A stretch of 43,414 bases of DNA from Synechococcus sp. AG-679-C18 (GTDB taxonomy: Bacteria; Cyanobacteriota; Cyanobacteriia; PCC-6307; Cyanobiaceae), in NCBI GenBank assembly GCA_003210755.1, contig QCUL01000022.1:1-43414 (forward strand), given 5' to 3'. Under the pieces are notes generated by a model. It saw only the letters and a program-made list of their open reading frames with translations. It had not been told where the DNA came from and searched no databases. Shown piece after piece: positions 26,697 to 35,671 of this stretch (its first letter is position 1; the number at the start of each line of letters is the position of its first letter). The translations under genes were made by a program, and so were the position numbers.

Positions 26697-27080
26697 TTAA
26701 TTTTCGGGATGTTGACTCAACAGCTGGGCTCTAAGCCTGCGTGCCATCGCTTCCAAGGGTTTGCCATCAGATGGTGCTGCGCAGCGCATGCCACTGTCTC
26801 CATCCATCCAAACCGGATGTTGTCCTTGCCAAAGCATTGGTCTTTCCGTCTGATCTGACCAGCTCAGCATCAGGTTTAAATCGTGGCCGCTGCGATAGAT
26901 CTCGAGTTCGAGATCCATGGCTTCCATCCTCATTCCAGAGGAATCACGGGTTTCAATACGGACAAGCAGATCATCCAGGCTGGCGCTTCCCTCGCTTTCG
27001 TGAATCGGGATCACAGCATGCAGATAAGGCTTACGGCATAGATCAGCCGTATGGGCGATCACAACAGCTAGATCGATCAT
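26697..27080 (-). CDS. Hypothetical protein at the end of the carbon-metabolism run
   Basis: I do not recognise this 127-residue soluble protein. Visible stretches are LCRKPYLHAVIPIHESEGSA, IYRSGHDLNLMLSWSD and a C-terminal Arg/Leu helix (EAMARRLRAQLLSQH). There are no membrane helices. Its ATG overlaps the stop of the CIA30-family gene by 4 bp (27077-27080), so the two are translated together and may act together. It is the last gene of the minus-strand series starting at glpX. Confidence 0.75.
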   Translation of the reverse strand: MIDLAVVIAHTADLCRKPYLHAVIPIHESEGSASLDDLLVRIETRDSSGMRMEAMDLELEIYRSGHDLNLMLSWSDQTERPMLWQGQHPVWMDGDSGMRCAAPSDGKPLEAMARRLRAQLLSQHPEN

Positions 27081-27613
27081 TCGTAGGCTTCGAGCGAATG
27101 AATGAGAAGTCGGATCGCACCTGGACGGAAGCCTGTATTTGTTGATCCGGATTCATCAAATCGTGAATGGAGAAGCTGTAAACGAGTGATTGCTGAGCAA
27201 TCAAAACGCACAGGGAGTCCCACTGGTTTGGCTCGGATCACCGGTTGGAGATCTTTGAAAGGAATTTCCACAACAGACTGCCCTTCCGCTTCCGTAGGGA
27301 CAGCTGTGACCCAGCGAAGTCCTCCAGGGATCATTTCCGTTAGCCCCATCAATCCATCAGAGCAGGCAACTGCAAATTTCAAGGTCCGACCTTCACCCTG
27401 GATTGCCATGCGCAAGCCCGTGAAGGATGAAAGGTCGAGTGGTGGTCGAAACAGAGGGGATCGGCAGCTCACGAAACCTCCGCCATCAGCAATCACATCG
27501 CCTTCCAAGAGCAATCCTTCAGGGGTGAGCCGACAACCTGCCTGGCTTTTGCCGCCCATGATGGTGTCGTTCAGCGTGGACCACTCATCCAATGAGATAC
27601 GAGAAGTGGTCAT
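27077..27613 (-). CDS. CIA30-family protein (NADH:ubiquinone oxidoreductase intermediate-associated 30)
   Basis: The 178-residue protein has the CIA30 signature at the N-terminus, WSTLNDTIMGGKSQAG, and later GGGFVSCRSPLF, SSFTGLRMAIQGEGRTLKF and a C-terminal LQLLHSRF strand pattern. This is a beta-sandwich related to carbohydrate-binding folds. In eukaryotes CIA30 helps assemble complex I; in cyanobacteria its role is not established, though a link to NDH-1 or redox complexes is often supposed. It lies 27 bp after pgl and overlaps the next gene by 4 bp. Confidence 0.85.
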   Translation of the reverse strand: MTTSRISLDEWSTLNDTIMGGKSQAGCRLTPEGLLLEGDVIADGGGFVSCRSPLFRPPLDLSSFTGLRMAIQGEGRTLKFAVACSDGLMGLTEMIPGGLRWVTAVPTEAEGQSVVEIPFKDLQPVIRAKPVGLPVRFDCSAITRLQLLHSRFDESGSTNTGFRPGAIRLLIHSLEAYE

Positions 27614-27640
27614 CTAAACCCTACGGAGTGGTACTCATAT

Positions 27641-28357
27641 TTAAAGACCTTCACATGCAGCCTTATCAGTAAGCACAATGATTTCAGTCTCTGGTTGTAC
27701 CAATTTGCAGGGGGACCGTTGTGCGGACTCGGCAGGATCGAGCAAGCGACGTAGCGCTTCTCTTTTATTTTCTCCGCTGACTAAAAACACTACTTTTTGA
27801 GCAGCACTCAGTACAGGAGCTGTCAATGTGATGCGCTCCAACCCTTTGCCTCGACCAATCGTGGTCCAGCGGTCACAGACGCCAGGAGCATCAGTACCTG
27901 GGAATAGAGAGGCTGTATGACCATCATCGCCAAGACCCAGAAGCATCATGTCGAAAACGGGTGGCTGACCCCTACAGATCTTTGTGATCAGCTCCGCGAA
28001 GGCATCGGCGCTGGACTCTGGGGATGGGAGCTCAACTGTTGGAACAGGGTGGAAGCAAGCCGCTGCACCTGGTTCACCCGCTTTCAGCAACGTCGATCGA
28101 AGCATCCTCGCGTTGCTGGACTGATCATCGGCAGACACCCATCGCTCATCGCCAAGAAATACATCCACACGATCCCAGGGAAGACGTTGTTGTCCCAATT
28201 GCAGATAGGCACGAGAGGGAGTCGTCCCCCCCGATAGAGCGATCTGAGCTCGATCTCGTTGGTCGAGTGCAAGGTCAATGGCAGTGGCGATGTGCTCTGA
28301 GGCGCGTCTGGCCAAATCCTGAGGATCACTGGCCAGCTCGAGTCGATACGAGGTCAT
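27641..28357 (-). CDS. pgl: 6-phosphogluconolactonase
   Basis: The 238-residue product (EC 3.1.1.31) hydrolyses 6-phosphogluconolactone, step 2 of the oxidative pentose phosphate pathway. Family motifs are ALSGGTTPSRAYLQL, WDRVDVFLGDERWV, and LLGLGDDGHTASLFPGT with the catalytic Asp/His area. The frame is open 66 codons further, into gnd, but ATG 28357 is the right start: it lies 10 bp after the gnd stop and is preceded by TTGAGG. Co-transcription with gnd puts consecutive enzymes of one pathway together. Confidence 0.96.
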   Translation of the reverse strand: MTSYRLELASDPQDLARRASEHIATAIDLALDQRDRAQIALSGGTTPSRAYLQLGQQRLPWDRVDVFLGDERWVSADDQSSNARMLRSTLLKAGEPGAAACFHPVPTVELPSPESSADAFAELITKICRGQPPVFDMMLLGLGDDGHTASLFPGTDAPGVCDRWTTIGRGKGLERITLTAPVLSAAQKVVFLVSGENKREALRRLLDPAESAQRSPCKLVQPETEIIVLTDKAACEGL

Positions 28358-28367
28358 CAGTTCAACC

Positions 28368-29786
28368 TCAATCCAACCACTCGGTGTGGAAGGTTCCTTC
28401 CTTGTCCACTCGCTGATAGGTATGGGAGCCAAAGCAGTCGCGCATGGCTTGGACCGCATTTTGAGGGAGTCGAGCCGTGCGATAGCTATTGATGTAGTCG
28501 AGCGTGCTGCTAAGGCAAGGCACAGGTATTCCTGCTTCAGCTGCACCAGCAACAACCTTGGCTAATCCAGGAAGTCGTGTGTTGACCTGGTTGGCAAACC
28601 ATGGATCAATCAGCAGATTGTTCAGTTGAGGATCGGTTGTGAACGCGTCTTGAATTCGCTTCAGAAGTCGTGCACGGATGATGCACCCACCTTTCCAGAT
28701 CTGGGCGATTGAGGGCATATCCAAGTGGTAGTCATGCTCTGCGGATGCGATCCGAAGAAGCTCCATCCCTTGCGCATAACTGGCCATACACGCGAGCACC
28801 ATGGCATCCATGAGTGGAGCCATACCATCAGCAGGTGTGCCCATGTCAAAGGACTTCACCGCTGGTCCCTTGAGTATGGATTCAGCTATTACACGCTGAT
28901 CTTTCATCGAACTCATCACGCGTCCATTTAGGGCTGCGTAGATGGTGGGGACAGAGGCACCCATCTGCAGTGCGCTAACAACGGTCCATAAGCCAGTGCC
29001 CTTCTGCCCGGCTTTGTCCTGGATTTTTTCGATTAGATCCGTCCCATCGTCGGGATCCTTTGTGCGTAGACAAACTTCTGTGATTTCAACGAGATACGAA
29101 GCGAGCTCCTCTGTGCTGTTCCAATGAGCAAAAACATCTGCCATCTGGGTGCCATTCATGCCCCCAACCCTCTTCATTAGGTCATAACCTTCGGCAAGAA
29201 TTTGCTCAATTCCATATTCAATTCCGTTGTGCACTGTTTTCACAAAGTGTCCAGAACCGCCGGGACCGATGTAAGTGACACAGGGCCCATCTTCAACCTG
29301 AGCCGCCATTTTGGTGACAAGGCTTTCAATCGCGTCATAGGAGGCTTTGGTTCCCCCAGGCATCATGCTTGGACCTTCTAGTGCACCTTTTGCACCACCA
29401 GAAACGCCCATACCAATGAATCCGAAGCTCTTGCTTTCCAGCTCTGCAACACGGCGCTCGGTATCGTGATATTCAGAGTTTCCTCCATCAATCAAAAGAT
29501 CGCCCGTGTCTAATAAAGGGGAAATCTGTTCGATTACGGCATCAACAGGACCACCGGCTTTCACCATCATCAAGATGCGGCGTGGTCTCTCCAATTTGTC
29601 AACAAAATCCTGAAGGTCGGTAGCACCTTGAATGTTTTTCCCGGCACCACGACCTTTTAGAAAGTCCTCCGTCTTTGAATAAGTACGGTTGTAAACAACA
29701 CTCGAAAACCCATTGCTCTCAGCGTTGAGAACAAGGTTTTCGCCCATCACGCCGAGACCTATGAGACCAAAGTGGGACTTGGACAT
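28368..29786 (-). CDS. gnd: 6-phosphogluconate dehydrogenase (decarboxylating)
   Basis: The 472-residue enzyme (EC 1.1.1.44) makes ribulose-5-phosphate, CO2 and NADPH from 6-phosphogluconate. It has the Rossmann motif GLIGLGVMGENL, the substrate motif DGGNSEYHDTERR, GMGVSGGAKGALEGPSMMPG, and GSGHFVKTVHNGIEYG with the catalytic Lys. ATG 29786 (MSKSHFGLIG) is preferred to 29798. It is followed within 10 bp by pgl and preceded at about 100 bp by glgC. In a phototroph this enzyme works mostly at night on glycogen-derived sugar. Confidence 0.97.
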   Translation of the reverse strand: MSKSHFGLIGLGVMGENLVLNAESNGFSSVVYNRTYSKTEDFLKGRGAGKNIQGATDLQDFVDKLERPRRILMMVKAGGPVDAVIEQISPLLDTGDLLIDGGNSEYHDTERRVAELESKSFGFIGMGVSGGAKGALEGPSMMPGGTKASYDAIESLVTKMAAQVEDGPCVTYIGPGGSGHFVKTVHNGIEYGIEQILAEGYDLMKRVGGMNGTQMADVFAHWNSTEELASYLVEITEVCLRTKDPDDGTDLIEKIQDKAGQKGTGLWTVVSALQMGASVPTIYAALNGRVMSSMKDQRVIAESILKGPAVKSFDMGTPADGMAPLMDAMVLACMASYAQGMELLRIASAEHDYHLDMPSIAQIWKGGCIIRARLLKRIQDAFTTDPQLNNLLIDPWFANQVNTRLPGLAKVVAGAAEAGIPVPCLSSTLDYINSYRTARLPQNAVQAMRDCFGSHTYQRVDKEGTFHTEWLD

Positions 29787-29885
29787 CAAAGACACCATTC
29801 ACTTGAATCAGTGTGACCACGGGATCAGAGATCGGCTGCGAACTGGTGCACCTCTGTCAGGAATATGAGATGGAACCGTTTACGC

Positions 29886-31181
29886 TCAAATCACGGTGCC
29901 ATCTGCAATCGAAGCATTTTTAACAATCACGACAATTCCGTTGCGAATGTAGAAGCCTTGATTTGATCGATCAGCTTCTTCGACGTGATCCTTGTTCACG
30001 ATGGTGACATTTTTGCCAATGCGAGCATTCTTATCAAGAATGGCGCGTTTCACTGTGGTTCCCTCCCCCACTCCGACAGGGATACCGCCGCGTTCTCTCA
30101 GAGTTTCGCGCTCGGTTTGAGATTCAAAGAAGTCGGCTCCCATAAGCAAGGAATCCTGCAAAACCACGTCGTTTTCAACACGACTGCGCACACCCAACAC
30201 GGAATGGTGAATGCTGCAGGCCTTGAGGATTGACCCTTCACCGATGATCGACTCTGTGATCTGACTGTCTACCAACTTGCTGGGTGGCAGATAACGAGGG
30301 CGGGTATAGATCGGGAAAGCTTCGTCGTAGAAACTGAATGGAGGGGTTGGTTGTTGAGTGAGAGCAAGATTTGCTTCATAAAAAGCGCCAATGGTGCCGA
30401 TGTCTTCCCAGTAATCATCGAAGACGTAGCTCTTAAGGCAATCTCCTCGAGACAAGGCTTCAGGGATTACTTCTTTGCCAAAATCCTTGTGTGATGGATT
30501 CTCCTGAAGGAGATTGAAAAGGGTTTTTCGACTAAAGACATAGATGCCCATAGAGGCAAGGTAAGGACGCTCCTTGGATGACTCAATGCTCAAACCAAAT
30601 CGGGAGGTATCGACTGCCATTTCCTTCAAGGAATCACCCTTGGGTTTTTCACGGAACTCTTTGATGTTTCCGTTCTCATCGGTTCGCATTAAGCCAAATG
30701 CTTCCGCTTGCTCAGCATCAACAGGAAGAGCTGCAACAGTGAGATCGGCTCCGGTTCTTCGGTGGTGTTCTACAAAAAGGCTGTAATCCATCCGGTAAAG
30801 CTGATCACCGGAAAGAATCAAGTATTCATCAACATCCCACTCACTAAACAGAGTTTGATATTGCCGAACAGCATCAGCTGTACCTTCGAACCAGGAAGGG
30901 CTTTCAGGAGTTTGTTGTGCTGCCAAAACTTCTACAAATCCCTGGCCAAAACCAGCATTTAGATTGTAAGTCTGACTGAGATGACGATTAAGAGATGCGC
31001 TGTTGAATTGCGTCAACACATACATCTTGTTGATGCTCGAATTGATGCAATTACTGATTGGAATGTCAATCAGTCGATATTTGCCTGCCAATGGCACCGC
31101 AGGCTTGGCTCTCATTTTTGTGAGTGGATAGAGGCGAGTGCCAGCCCCTCCCCCGAGAATGATTGCCAGTACTCGCTTCAT
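29886..31181 (-). CDS. glgC: Glucose-1-phosphate adenylyltransferase
   Basis: The 431-residue enzyme (EC 2.7.7.27) makes ADP-glucose for glycogen synthesis. Motifs include [14 protein letters not shown] at the N-terminus (substrate and 3-PGA regulatory region), [30 protein letters not shown] and the C-terminal left-handed helix region ending [16 protein letters not shown]. The length and C-terminus match the cyanobacterial and plant type, which is activated by 3-phosphoglycerate and inhibited by phosphate. It lies between hemA (93 bp upstream) and gnd on the same strand. Confidence 0.97.
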   Translation of the reverse strand: MKRVLAIILGGGAGTRLYPLTKMRAKPAVPLAGKYRLIDIPISNCINSSINKMYVLTQFNSASLNRHLSQTYNLNAGFGQGFVEVLAAQQTPESPSWFEGTADAVRQYQTLFSEWDVDEYLILSGDQLYRMDYSLFVEHHRRTGADLTVAALPVDAEQAEAFGLMRTDENGNIKEFREKPKGDSLKEMAVDTSRFGLSIESSKERPYLASMGIYVFSRKTLFNLLQENPSHKDFGKEVIPEALSRGDCLKSYVFDDYWEDIGTIGAFYEANLALTQQPTPPFSFYDEAFPIYTRPRYLPPSKLVDSQITESIIGEGSILKACSIHHSVLGVRSRVENDVVLQDSLLMGADFFESQTERETLRERGGIPVGVGEGTTVKRAILDKNARIGKNVTIVNKDHVEEADRSNQGFYIRNGIVVIVKNASIADGTVI

Positions 31182-31274
31182 GCCGTTCCCGCCTTTCGGC
31201 TATGCCGTGCGAATTTACTGGACTTTTTGCCTTGAAAACCAACTCTTGGGCCAGATCGTCGAAATTGCTGGTAA

Positions 31275-32588
31275 TCAATCTTGGACAGGTGCCCCAGATT
31301 CCAAATTGAAGATCCTTTCAACCACCTGAAGCGCTTGCTGGCGTTCGGAACGTTGCTGAGCACTGCGGAGCTGTGTGACCGGTGTGTGGAGAATTTTATT
31401 GATGATTCCTTTGGTCAGAGCCTCAACTACCTTGCGTTCCCTAGCTGAGAAATCTGGACCCATGCGGCTCAATGCTTTGGTGAGCTCTTCGACACGGATG
31501 TCTTCGAGGGATGCCCTCAAACGGTTGATGGTTGGAACTGCCTCAAGGCTGTCCCACCATTCGAGAAACAAACGCCCCTCCTCTAAAAGCAATCCTTCAG
31601 CTTCACGTGCAACCTGCTGCCGGGCCTCCTGGTTGCGCTCTACAACTTCTTGAAGATCGTCAACGTCGTGAGAGTCAACGCCTGAAACCTCGATTACATC
31701 TGACGCGATATTTCGAGGAACACCAATATCGACCAATCGCAAGGAGCTGCGTCGATTCAGACCTTTGAGTCTGCTGGCATCAATAATTGGATCTTCAGCT
31801 GCAGTGCTTGTGAAGACTAAGGAGCAGGTGCTCAGGCACTGATCGAGATCGCCAAGTCCACGGCACTGAATGGGCAGGTTTGGAAAGTCTGTTGCGAGAG
31901 ACGAGGCACGCTCGATAGTGCGATTCAGCAAAACCACTCCTGAGGCGCCCTTCGCCTGGAGGTGTTGAAGCAATAGTCGGCTCATCCGACCAGCACCCAC
32001 AACTGCAATCTGTTCAGTTTCAAGCGTGACCAATTCATCTTTGCCACGGGATTGCCCGAGTTTGAGCTGGGCCAACTCAACAGCGGCTGAGCTCACTGAA
32101 ACTGCACCAGTGCTGAGATTGGTTTCAGAACGGACTCGTTTCCCTGTGCTGACTGCCTGAGTTAGCAAACGATTAAGGATGGGCCCGATTGATTTGTGCT
32201 CTTGCCCCAGGCGCATCATTTTCTTGACCTGGGACAAGATTTGTCCCTCACCAAGGACAAGGCTGTCTAGTCCTGCCGTCACGCGCATCAAATGCGCGAT
32301 GGCTTCATCGTGGTGATAGGTGAACAGGTGTGGAGATAGATCACGGCTTTCCAAACCGGAGTGTCCACTCAGAAAATCACGTATAGCAGCTATCCCTAGA
32401 TCGGGGTTGCGCACCAAGGTGTAAATCTCAAGTCGGTTGCAGGTGCTGAGGATCGATGCCTCCAACACCTGCTCATGATTTCTCAGTCTTTGTAGGGATT
32501 CCTCCATGGTTTGCTCAGGGATGCTGAGCTTTTCGCGCACTTCGACCGGAGCCGTTCGATGACTGAGGCCGACAACGGCGATATGCAT
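31275..32588 (-). CDS. hemA: Glutamyl-tRNA reductase
   Basis: The 437-residue enzyme (EC 1.2.1.70) reduces glutamyl-tRNA to glutamate-1-semialdehyde, the first committed step to heme, chlorophyll and bilins. Visible are GLSHRTAPVEVREKL, the catalytic Cys in STCNRLEIY (about residue 50), GLDSLVLGEGQILSQVK, the NADPH-binding VVGAGRMSRLLLQHL, and the C-terminal dimerisation helix. ATG 32588 (MHIAVVGLSH) is the conventional start; a longer frame to 32651 is not needed. It lies 34 bp after the glpX stop. Confidence 0.97.
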   Translation of the reverse strand: MHIAVVGLSHRTAPVEVREKLSIPEQTMEESLQRLRNHEQVLEASILSTCNRLEIYTLVRNPDLGIAAIRDFLSGHSGLESRDLSPHLFTYHHDEAIAHLMRVTAGLDSLVLGEGQILSQVKKMMRLGQEHKSIGPILNRLLTQAVSTGKRVRSETNLSTGAVSVSSAAVELAQLKLGQSRGKDELVTLETEQIAVVGAGRMSRLLLQHLQAKGASGVVLLNRTIERASSLATDFPNLPIQCRGLGDLDQCLSTCSLVFTSTAAEDPIIDASRLKGLNRRSSLRLVDIGVPRNIASDVIEVSGVDSHDVDDLQEVVERNQEARQQVAREAEGLLLEEGRLFLEWWDSLEAVPTINRLRASLEDIRVEELTKALSRMGPDFSARERKVVEALTKGIINKILHTPVTQLRSAQQRSERQQALQVVERIFNLESGAPVQD

Positions 32589-32622
32589 GGAGAAAAACCT
32601 CTGTTGCTGAGAGTCAGATGAA

Positions 32623-33627
32623 TCAGCGCAAAGCGATGCTCTGAGCTCCATCCTTCATATGGATGGTGTTGGTAAAACTGCAGGTGTTGTTCAGGTTGCT
32701 GATGATCAAGCTGCTCGTTCGGGTGCAATCGGTTTCGAACTTAACTCCGTTGAAGAGAAGCCCATCTGTGATCCCGCTGCCAGCGAACACAACGTGCTCT
32801 CCGCAGGCGAGCTCACTTGCTTCATACACCTTATCGGGGTCGGTAATGCCCATTTCTTCAAGGCGAGCAAGATTGCCTTCCTTCGTCATGTCTGCCCACT
32901 CAGAAGTTTGGGCAATGGCTGGGTCGTAAACCAATTGCCCTTGGAAATGTCCTCCAAGTGCGCGCATTGCAGCAGCGGAGATCACACCCTCAGGAGCTGC
33001 ACCAATGCCCATCAAACAGTGAGTTCCTGTTCCAGCAAACCCACAGGCGATCGCAGCCTGCACGTCACCATCTGAGATGGGCTGAATACGAGCACCAGTG
33101 GCGCGGATTTCAGTGATCAGATCTTTGTGACGGGCCCGATCCATGACCACGATAGTCAGCTCGTCAGGAGCAAGGCCCAGGCACTCACTGAGGATCTTGA
33201 TGTTTTCTGTCGCAGATTTGCGAATGTCAACCTTGCCCTTTGCTGCCGGCGGAGCAGCCAACTTCTTCATGTAAAAGTCGGGAGCATTAAACAGTCCACC
33301 GCGGTCGGAAGCAGCCAAAACCGCCATCGATCCGCGCTGGCTGTACGCACAAAGATTGGTGCCCTCGCAAGGGTCAACTGCGAAATCCACTCCAGGACCA
33401 GTGCCAGTACCAACTTCTTCACCGATGTAAAGCATCGGTGCTTCGTCGCGTTCCCCTTCTCCGATAACGATCCTGCCTTGCATTTGGATTTTGTTCATGC
33501 GCTTGCGCATGGCATCAACAGCCAAAGCATCAGCTTCATCCTTGAGACCTTTGCCGGAGAGCGTGGCGGAAGCGATGGCGGCCTGCTCGACGATCTCGAG
33601 AATTTCCTGGATGAGAGTGCGATCCAC
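32623..33627 (-). CDS. glpX: Class II fructose-1,6-/sedoheptulose-1,7-bisphosphatase (Calvin cycle)
   Basis: The 334-residue product is the GlpX-type dual bisphosphatase that in cyanobacteria serves both the FBPase and SBPase steps of CO2 fixation. Motifs include [28 protein letters not shown] with metal-binding acids, [10 protein letters not shown] and [18 protein letters not shown]. The frame is open to 33696, but GTG 33627 gives [20 protein letters not shown], the normal cyanobacterial start, and the normal length of 334. It heads the minus-strand run and is divergent from the rpe-family pair, so control from the shared 156-bp gap is likely. Confidence 0.96.
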   Translation of the reverse strand: MDRTLIQEILEIVEQAAIASATLSGKGLKDEADALAVDAMRKRMNKIQMQGRIVIGEGERDEAPMLYIGEEVGTGTGPGVDFAVDPCEGTNLCAYSQRGSMAVLAASDRGGLFNAPDFYMKKLAAPPAAKGKVDIRKSATENIKILSECLGLAPDELTIVVMDRARHKDLITEIRATGARIQPISDGDVQAAIACGFAGTGTHCLMGIGAAPEGVISAAAMRALGGHFQGQLVYDPAIAQTSEWADMTKEGNLARLEEMGITDPDKVYEASELACGEHVVFAGSGITDGLLFNGVKFETDCTRTSSLIISNLNNTCSFTNTIHMKDGAQSIALR

Positions 33628-33751
33628 GTAAGTGCTGCGGGGGTAAATAAAAGCGTTGAGCAAGAAAGCCTGCGGCAGCAGGGATGTCTGTCTCATAGGC
33701 GCGGCTCACTGTATCAGTGTCATCTGGACAGCTCTTCGGCATCGAAACTTC

Positions 33752-33757
33752 TATAAA
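33752..33757 (+). promoter_or_regulatory. Possible -10 element for the first rpe-family gene
   Basis: TATAAA lies 26 bp upstream of ATG 33784 in the glpX/rpe-family divergent gap. No clear -35 element is seen at the proper distance, so this is only a candidate. Confidence 0.3.
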
Positions 33758-33783
33758 ATTTCGTCAGTTATTGAAAATGTTTA

Positions 33784-34518
33784 ATGGCGACGCCTCATCG
33801 TTCTATTCAGATCATTCCCTCTGTTTTGCCTGCGAACTGGGCGGCTATGGGTCAATGCGTCAAAGATCTCGAAGATGCGGGCGTGGATCGAATTCAGTTC
33901 GATGTGATGGATGGGAACTTTGTGCCGAACCTTACATTTGGCCCCGAGCTGATCAAAGCTTGCCGTCCTTACTGCAGTGTTCCTTTTGAAACACAGCTCA
34001 TGGTCAGTCAGTACAACTGCGAAACCATGCTTGAGCAGTATGTGGAGGCCAGCAAGGGAGTAAACGGTGAGCCGGGGGTCGTAATCGCTCACGTTGAAGC
34101 GAATACTCATCTGCACCGTGTTCTTGGAAAGATCCGTCAACTGGGTGGAAGCCCTTCTGTGGCACTGAATCCGCACACTCCGATGGAGATGGTCAAAGAG
34201 GTATTGGACATGGTGGACCATGTCCTTGTGATGACGGTCAATCCAGGCTTCGGTGGGCAGGCTTACATTCCGTCCATGCTCAACAAAATCACTGAATTAA
34301 GAAAACAGATCGTCGAGCGCAATCTTGAGGTGGATATTGAAGTTGATGGTGGTATCAAAGCCAATTGGACGATCTCTCAGTGCTGCGCAGCTGGTGCCAA
34401 CTGCTTCATTGCTGGGAGCGGGATGTTTGCTTATCCAAGCCTTAAAGAAGGTTGCGACGATCTTCGGCGTGTGGCAAGCGAAGCTCAGTTAGGCAATGTG
34501 CTTCCAACCCCAAACTGA
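33784..34518 (+). CDS. Divergent ribulose-phosphate 3-epimerase-like protein lacking metal-binding histidines
   Basis: This 244-residue TIM-barrel protein is clearly in the RPE family: [43 protein letters not shown] and DIEVDGGIKAN. In true RPE, two His and two Asp bind the catalytic metal. Here both His positions are Gln (Q38 in RIQFDVMDG and Q71 in FETQLMV), while both Asp (D40, D188) remain. The next gene keeps all four. It also has about seven extra residues in VEASKGVNGEPGVVIAH. It may act on another sugar phosphate, use another mechanism, or be a non-catalytic partner. ATG 33784 has no strong ribosome site. It is 49 bp upstream of the canonical copy and probably on the same transcript. 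Confidence 0.88.
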   Translation: MATPHRSIQIIPSVLPANWAAMGQCVKDLEDAGVDRIQFDVMDGNFVPNLTFGPELIKACRPYCSVPFETQLMVSQYNCETMLEQYVEASKGVNGEPGVVIAHVEANTHLHRVLGKIRQLGGSPSVALNPHTPMEMVKEVLDMVDHVLVMTVNPGFGGQAYIPSMLNKITELRKQIVERNLEVDIEVDGGIKANWTISQCCAAGANCFIAGSGMFAYPSLKEGCDDLRRVASEAQLGNVLPTPN

Positions 34519-34572
34519 CATCACGTAACAGATGTAACGTAGAGATGTATTAATCCGTCTCTACGTGATGTC
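34517..34572. promoter_or_regulatory. Nested inverted repeats covering the start of rpe
   Basis: GACATCACGTA (34517-34527) and TACGTGATGTC (34562-34572) form a perfect 11-bp inverted repeat. The left arm overlaps the stop codon of the first rpe-family gene and the right arm contains the GTG/ATG start of the second. A second pair, CGTAGAGA (34538-34545) and TCTCTACG (34558-34565), sits inside and shares bases with the right outer arm, so the two stems compete. No T-run follows, so it is not a standard terminator. Control of translation or a protein operator is possible. Confidence 0.5.
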
Positions 34573-35251
34573 CCGCCAACCGCTTGTGGTGTCACCGTCA
34601 ATCTTGTCAGCAGACTTTTCTCACCTTGGTGAAGATGTAAAAGCTGTTGATGAGGCTGGTGCAGATTGGATTCACGTTGACGTCATGGATGGACGTTTTG
34701 TTCCCAACATCACGATTGGTCCCCTAATCGTTGAAGCTTTGCGGCCGGTTACTAAAAAGCCATTAGACGTGCACCTCATGATTGTGCAGCCGGAAAATTA
34801 CGTTGAGGATTTTGCAAAGGCAGGTGCAGATATCATTTCTGTGCACGTTGAGGCCTGTCCTCATCTTCATCGAAATCTTGCTCAGATTAAAGATTTAGGA
34901 AAAATGGCTGGAGCTGTTCTTAATCCCAGTACTTCTATAGAAACTCTCGAGTATTGCTTGGAACTTTGTGATCTCGTGTTGATCATGAGCGTGAATCCAG
35001 GCTTTGGTGGTCAGAGTTTTATTGACAATCAAGTGCTCAAAATTCGCGATTTACGCCGCATGTGCGATGACAAAGGCTTGAATCCTTGGATTGAAGTTGA
35101 TGGTGGCGTTAAGGCAGCCAATGCATGGAAAGTAATCGAGGCTGGTGCAAACGCGATTGTTAGTGGCTCAGGAGTTTTCAATCAACCTGATTACGCTGCT
35201 GCTATTCAAGGAATCAAAAATAGCAAACGTCCAGAAAGGGCTTTCGTTTAG
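34568..35251 (+). CDS. rpe: Ribulose-phosphate 3-epimerase
   Basis: The 227-residue enzyme (EC 5.1.3.1) interconverts ribulose-5-phosphate and xylulose-5-phosphate in the Calvin cycle and pentose phosphate pathway. It has the full set of family motifs: [35 protein letters not shown] with H36 and D38, VHLMIV with H69, [12 protein letters not shown] and WIEVDGGVK with the acid Asp. ATG 34568 is preferred over GTG 34565. The start codon lies within a perfect 11-bp inverted repeat with the end of the upstream paralogue. It faces glpX, another Calvin-cycle gene, through the divergent gap. Confidence 0.96.
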   Translation: MSRQPLVVSPSILSADFSHLGEDVKAVDEAGADWIHVDVMDGRFVPNITIGPLIVEALRPVTKKPLDVHLMIVQPENYVEDFAKAGADIISVHVEACPHLHRNLAQIKDLGKMAGAVLNPSTSIETLEYCLELCDLVLIMSVNPGFGGQSFIDNQVLKIRDLRRMCDDKGLNPWIEVDGGVKAANAWKVIEAGANAIVSGSGVFNQPDYAAAIQGIKNSKRPERAFV

Positions 35252-35351
35252 CTTGAATGTAATTTATTAATGCTCATGGTAATGAATATTTTCACTTTTG
35301 AGGTGATTCCGTGGGAATTTTATTTGAACCATAAGTAAAGAATTAATAGTC

Positions 35352-35552
35352 CTAGCGGATGCTTTTCTTATATTCTTCACAGTTATAGGTTGAATTAACT
35401 GTCTTAGTCTCGTTAGCGGCACATCGAAAGCCATCCCTGAAGGCGGTTCGTTTCATTTCCTCGACCTGTGACACGGCGTAGATTCCTAATGCGATGAGGA
35501 TGAATAAAGAAATGCCTGCCCCAGTGCCTTTTGGATATGGTCTCATGGCCAT
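35352..35552 (-). CDS. Small single-helix membrane hypothetical protein
   Basis: The product has 66 residues (64 if the second Met is used): a short basic N-terminus (MRPYPKG), one membrane helix (about residues 12-29, ISLFILIALGIYAVSQV), then EEMKRTAFRDGFRCAANET and a Tyr/Asn/Lys-rich end with a second Cys. The layout, helix then DGF-x-C, resembles the 110-residue protein at 19338-19670. Two Cys after the helix could form a disulfide if that side is periplasmic. Function unknown. Confidence 0.55.
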   Translation of the reverse strand: MAMRPYPKGTGAGISLFILIALGIYAVSQVEEMKRTAFRDGFRCAANETKTVNSTYNCEEYKKSIR

Positions 35553-35671
35553 TTAATGTTTCTTGAATCAGTTTAGGATAAAGTTATCTGTATCCATCAA
35601 AGACAAGAGGTGTGGATTGTATCTTTTGAAATTAAGGCAAAAAATTTTCGTGAGAATAGCTAATACAGCTC

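Noticed and set aside
28358-28555. Longer start for pgl, reaching into gnd
   Set aside because: The extra 66 codons overlap gnd in another frame and do not resemble a PGL N-terminus; ATG 28357 follows the gnd stop and has a ribosome site.
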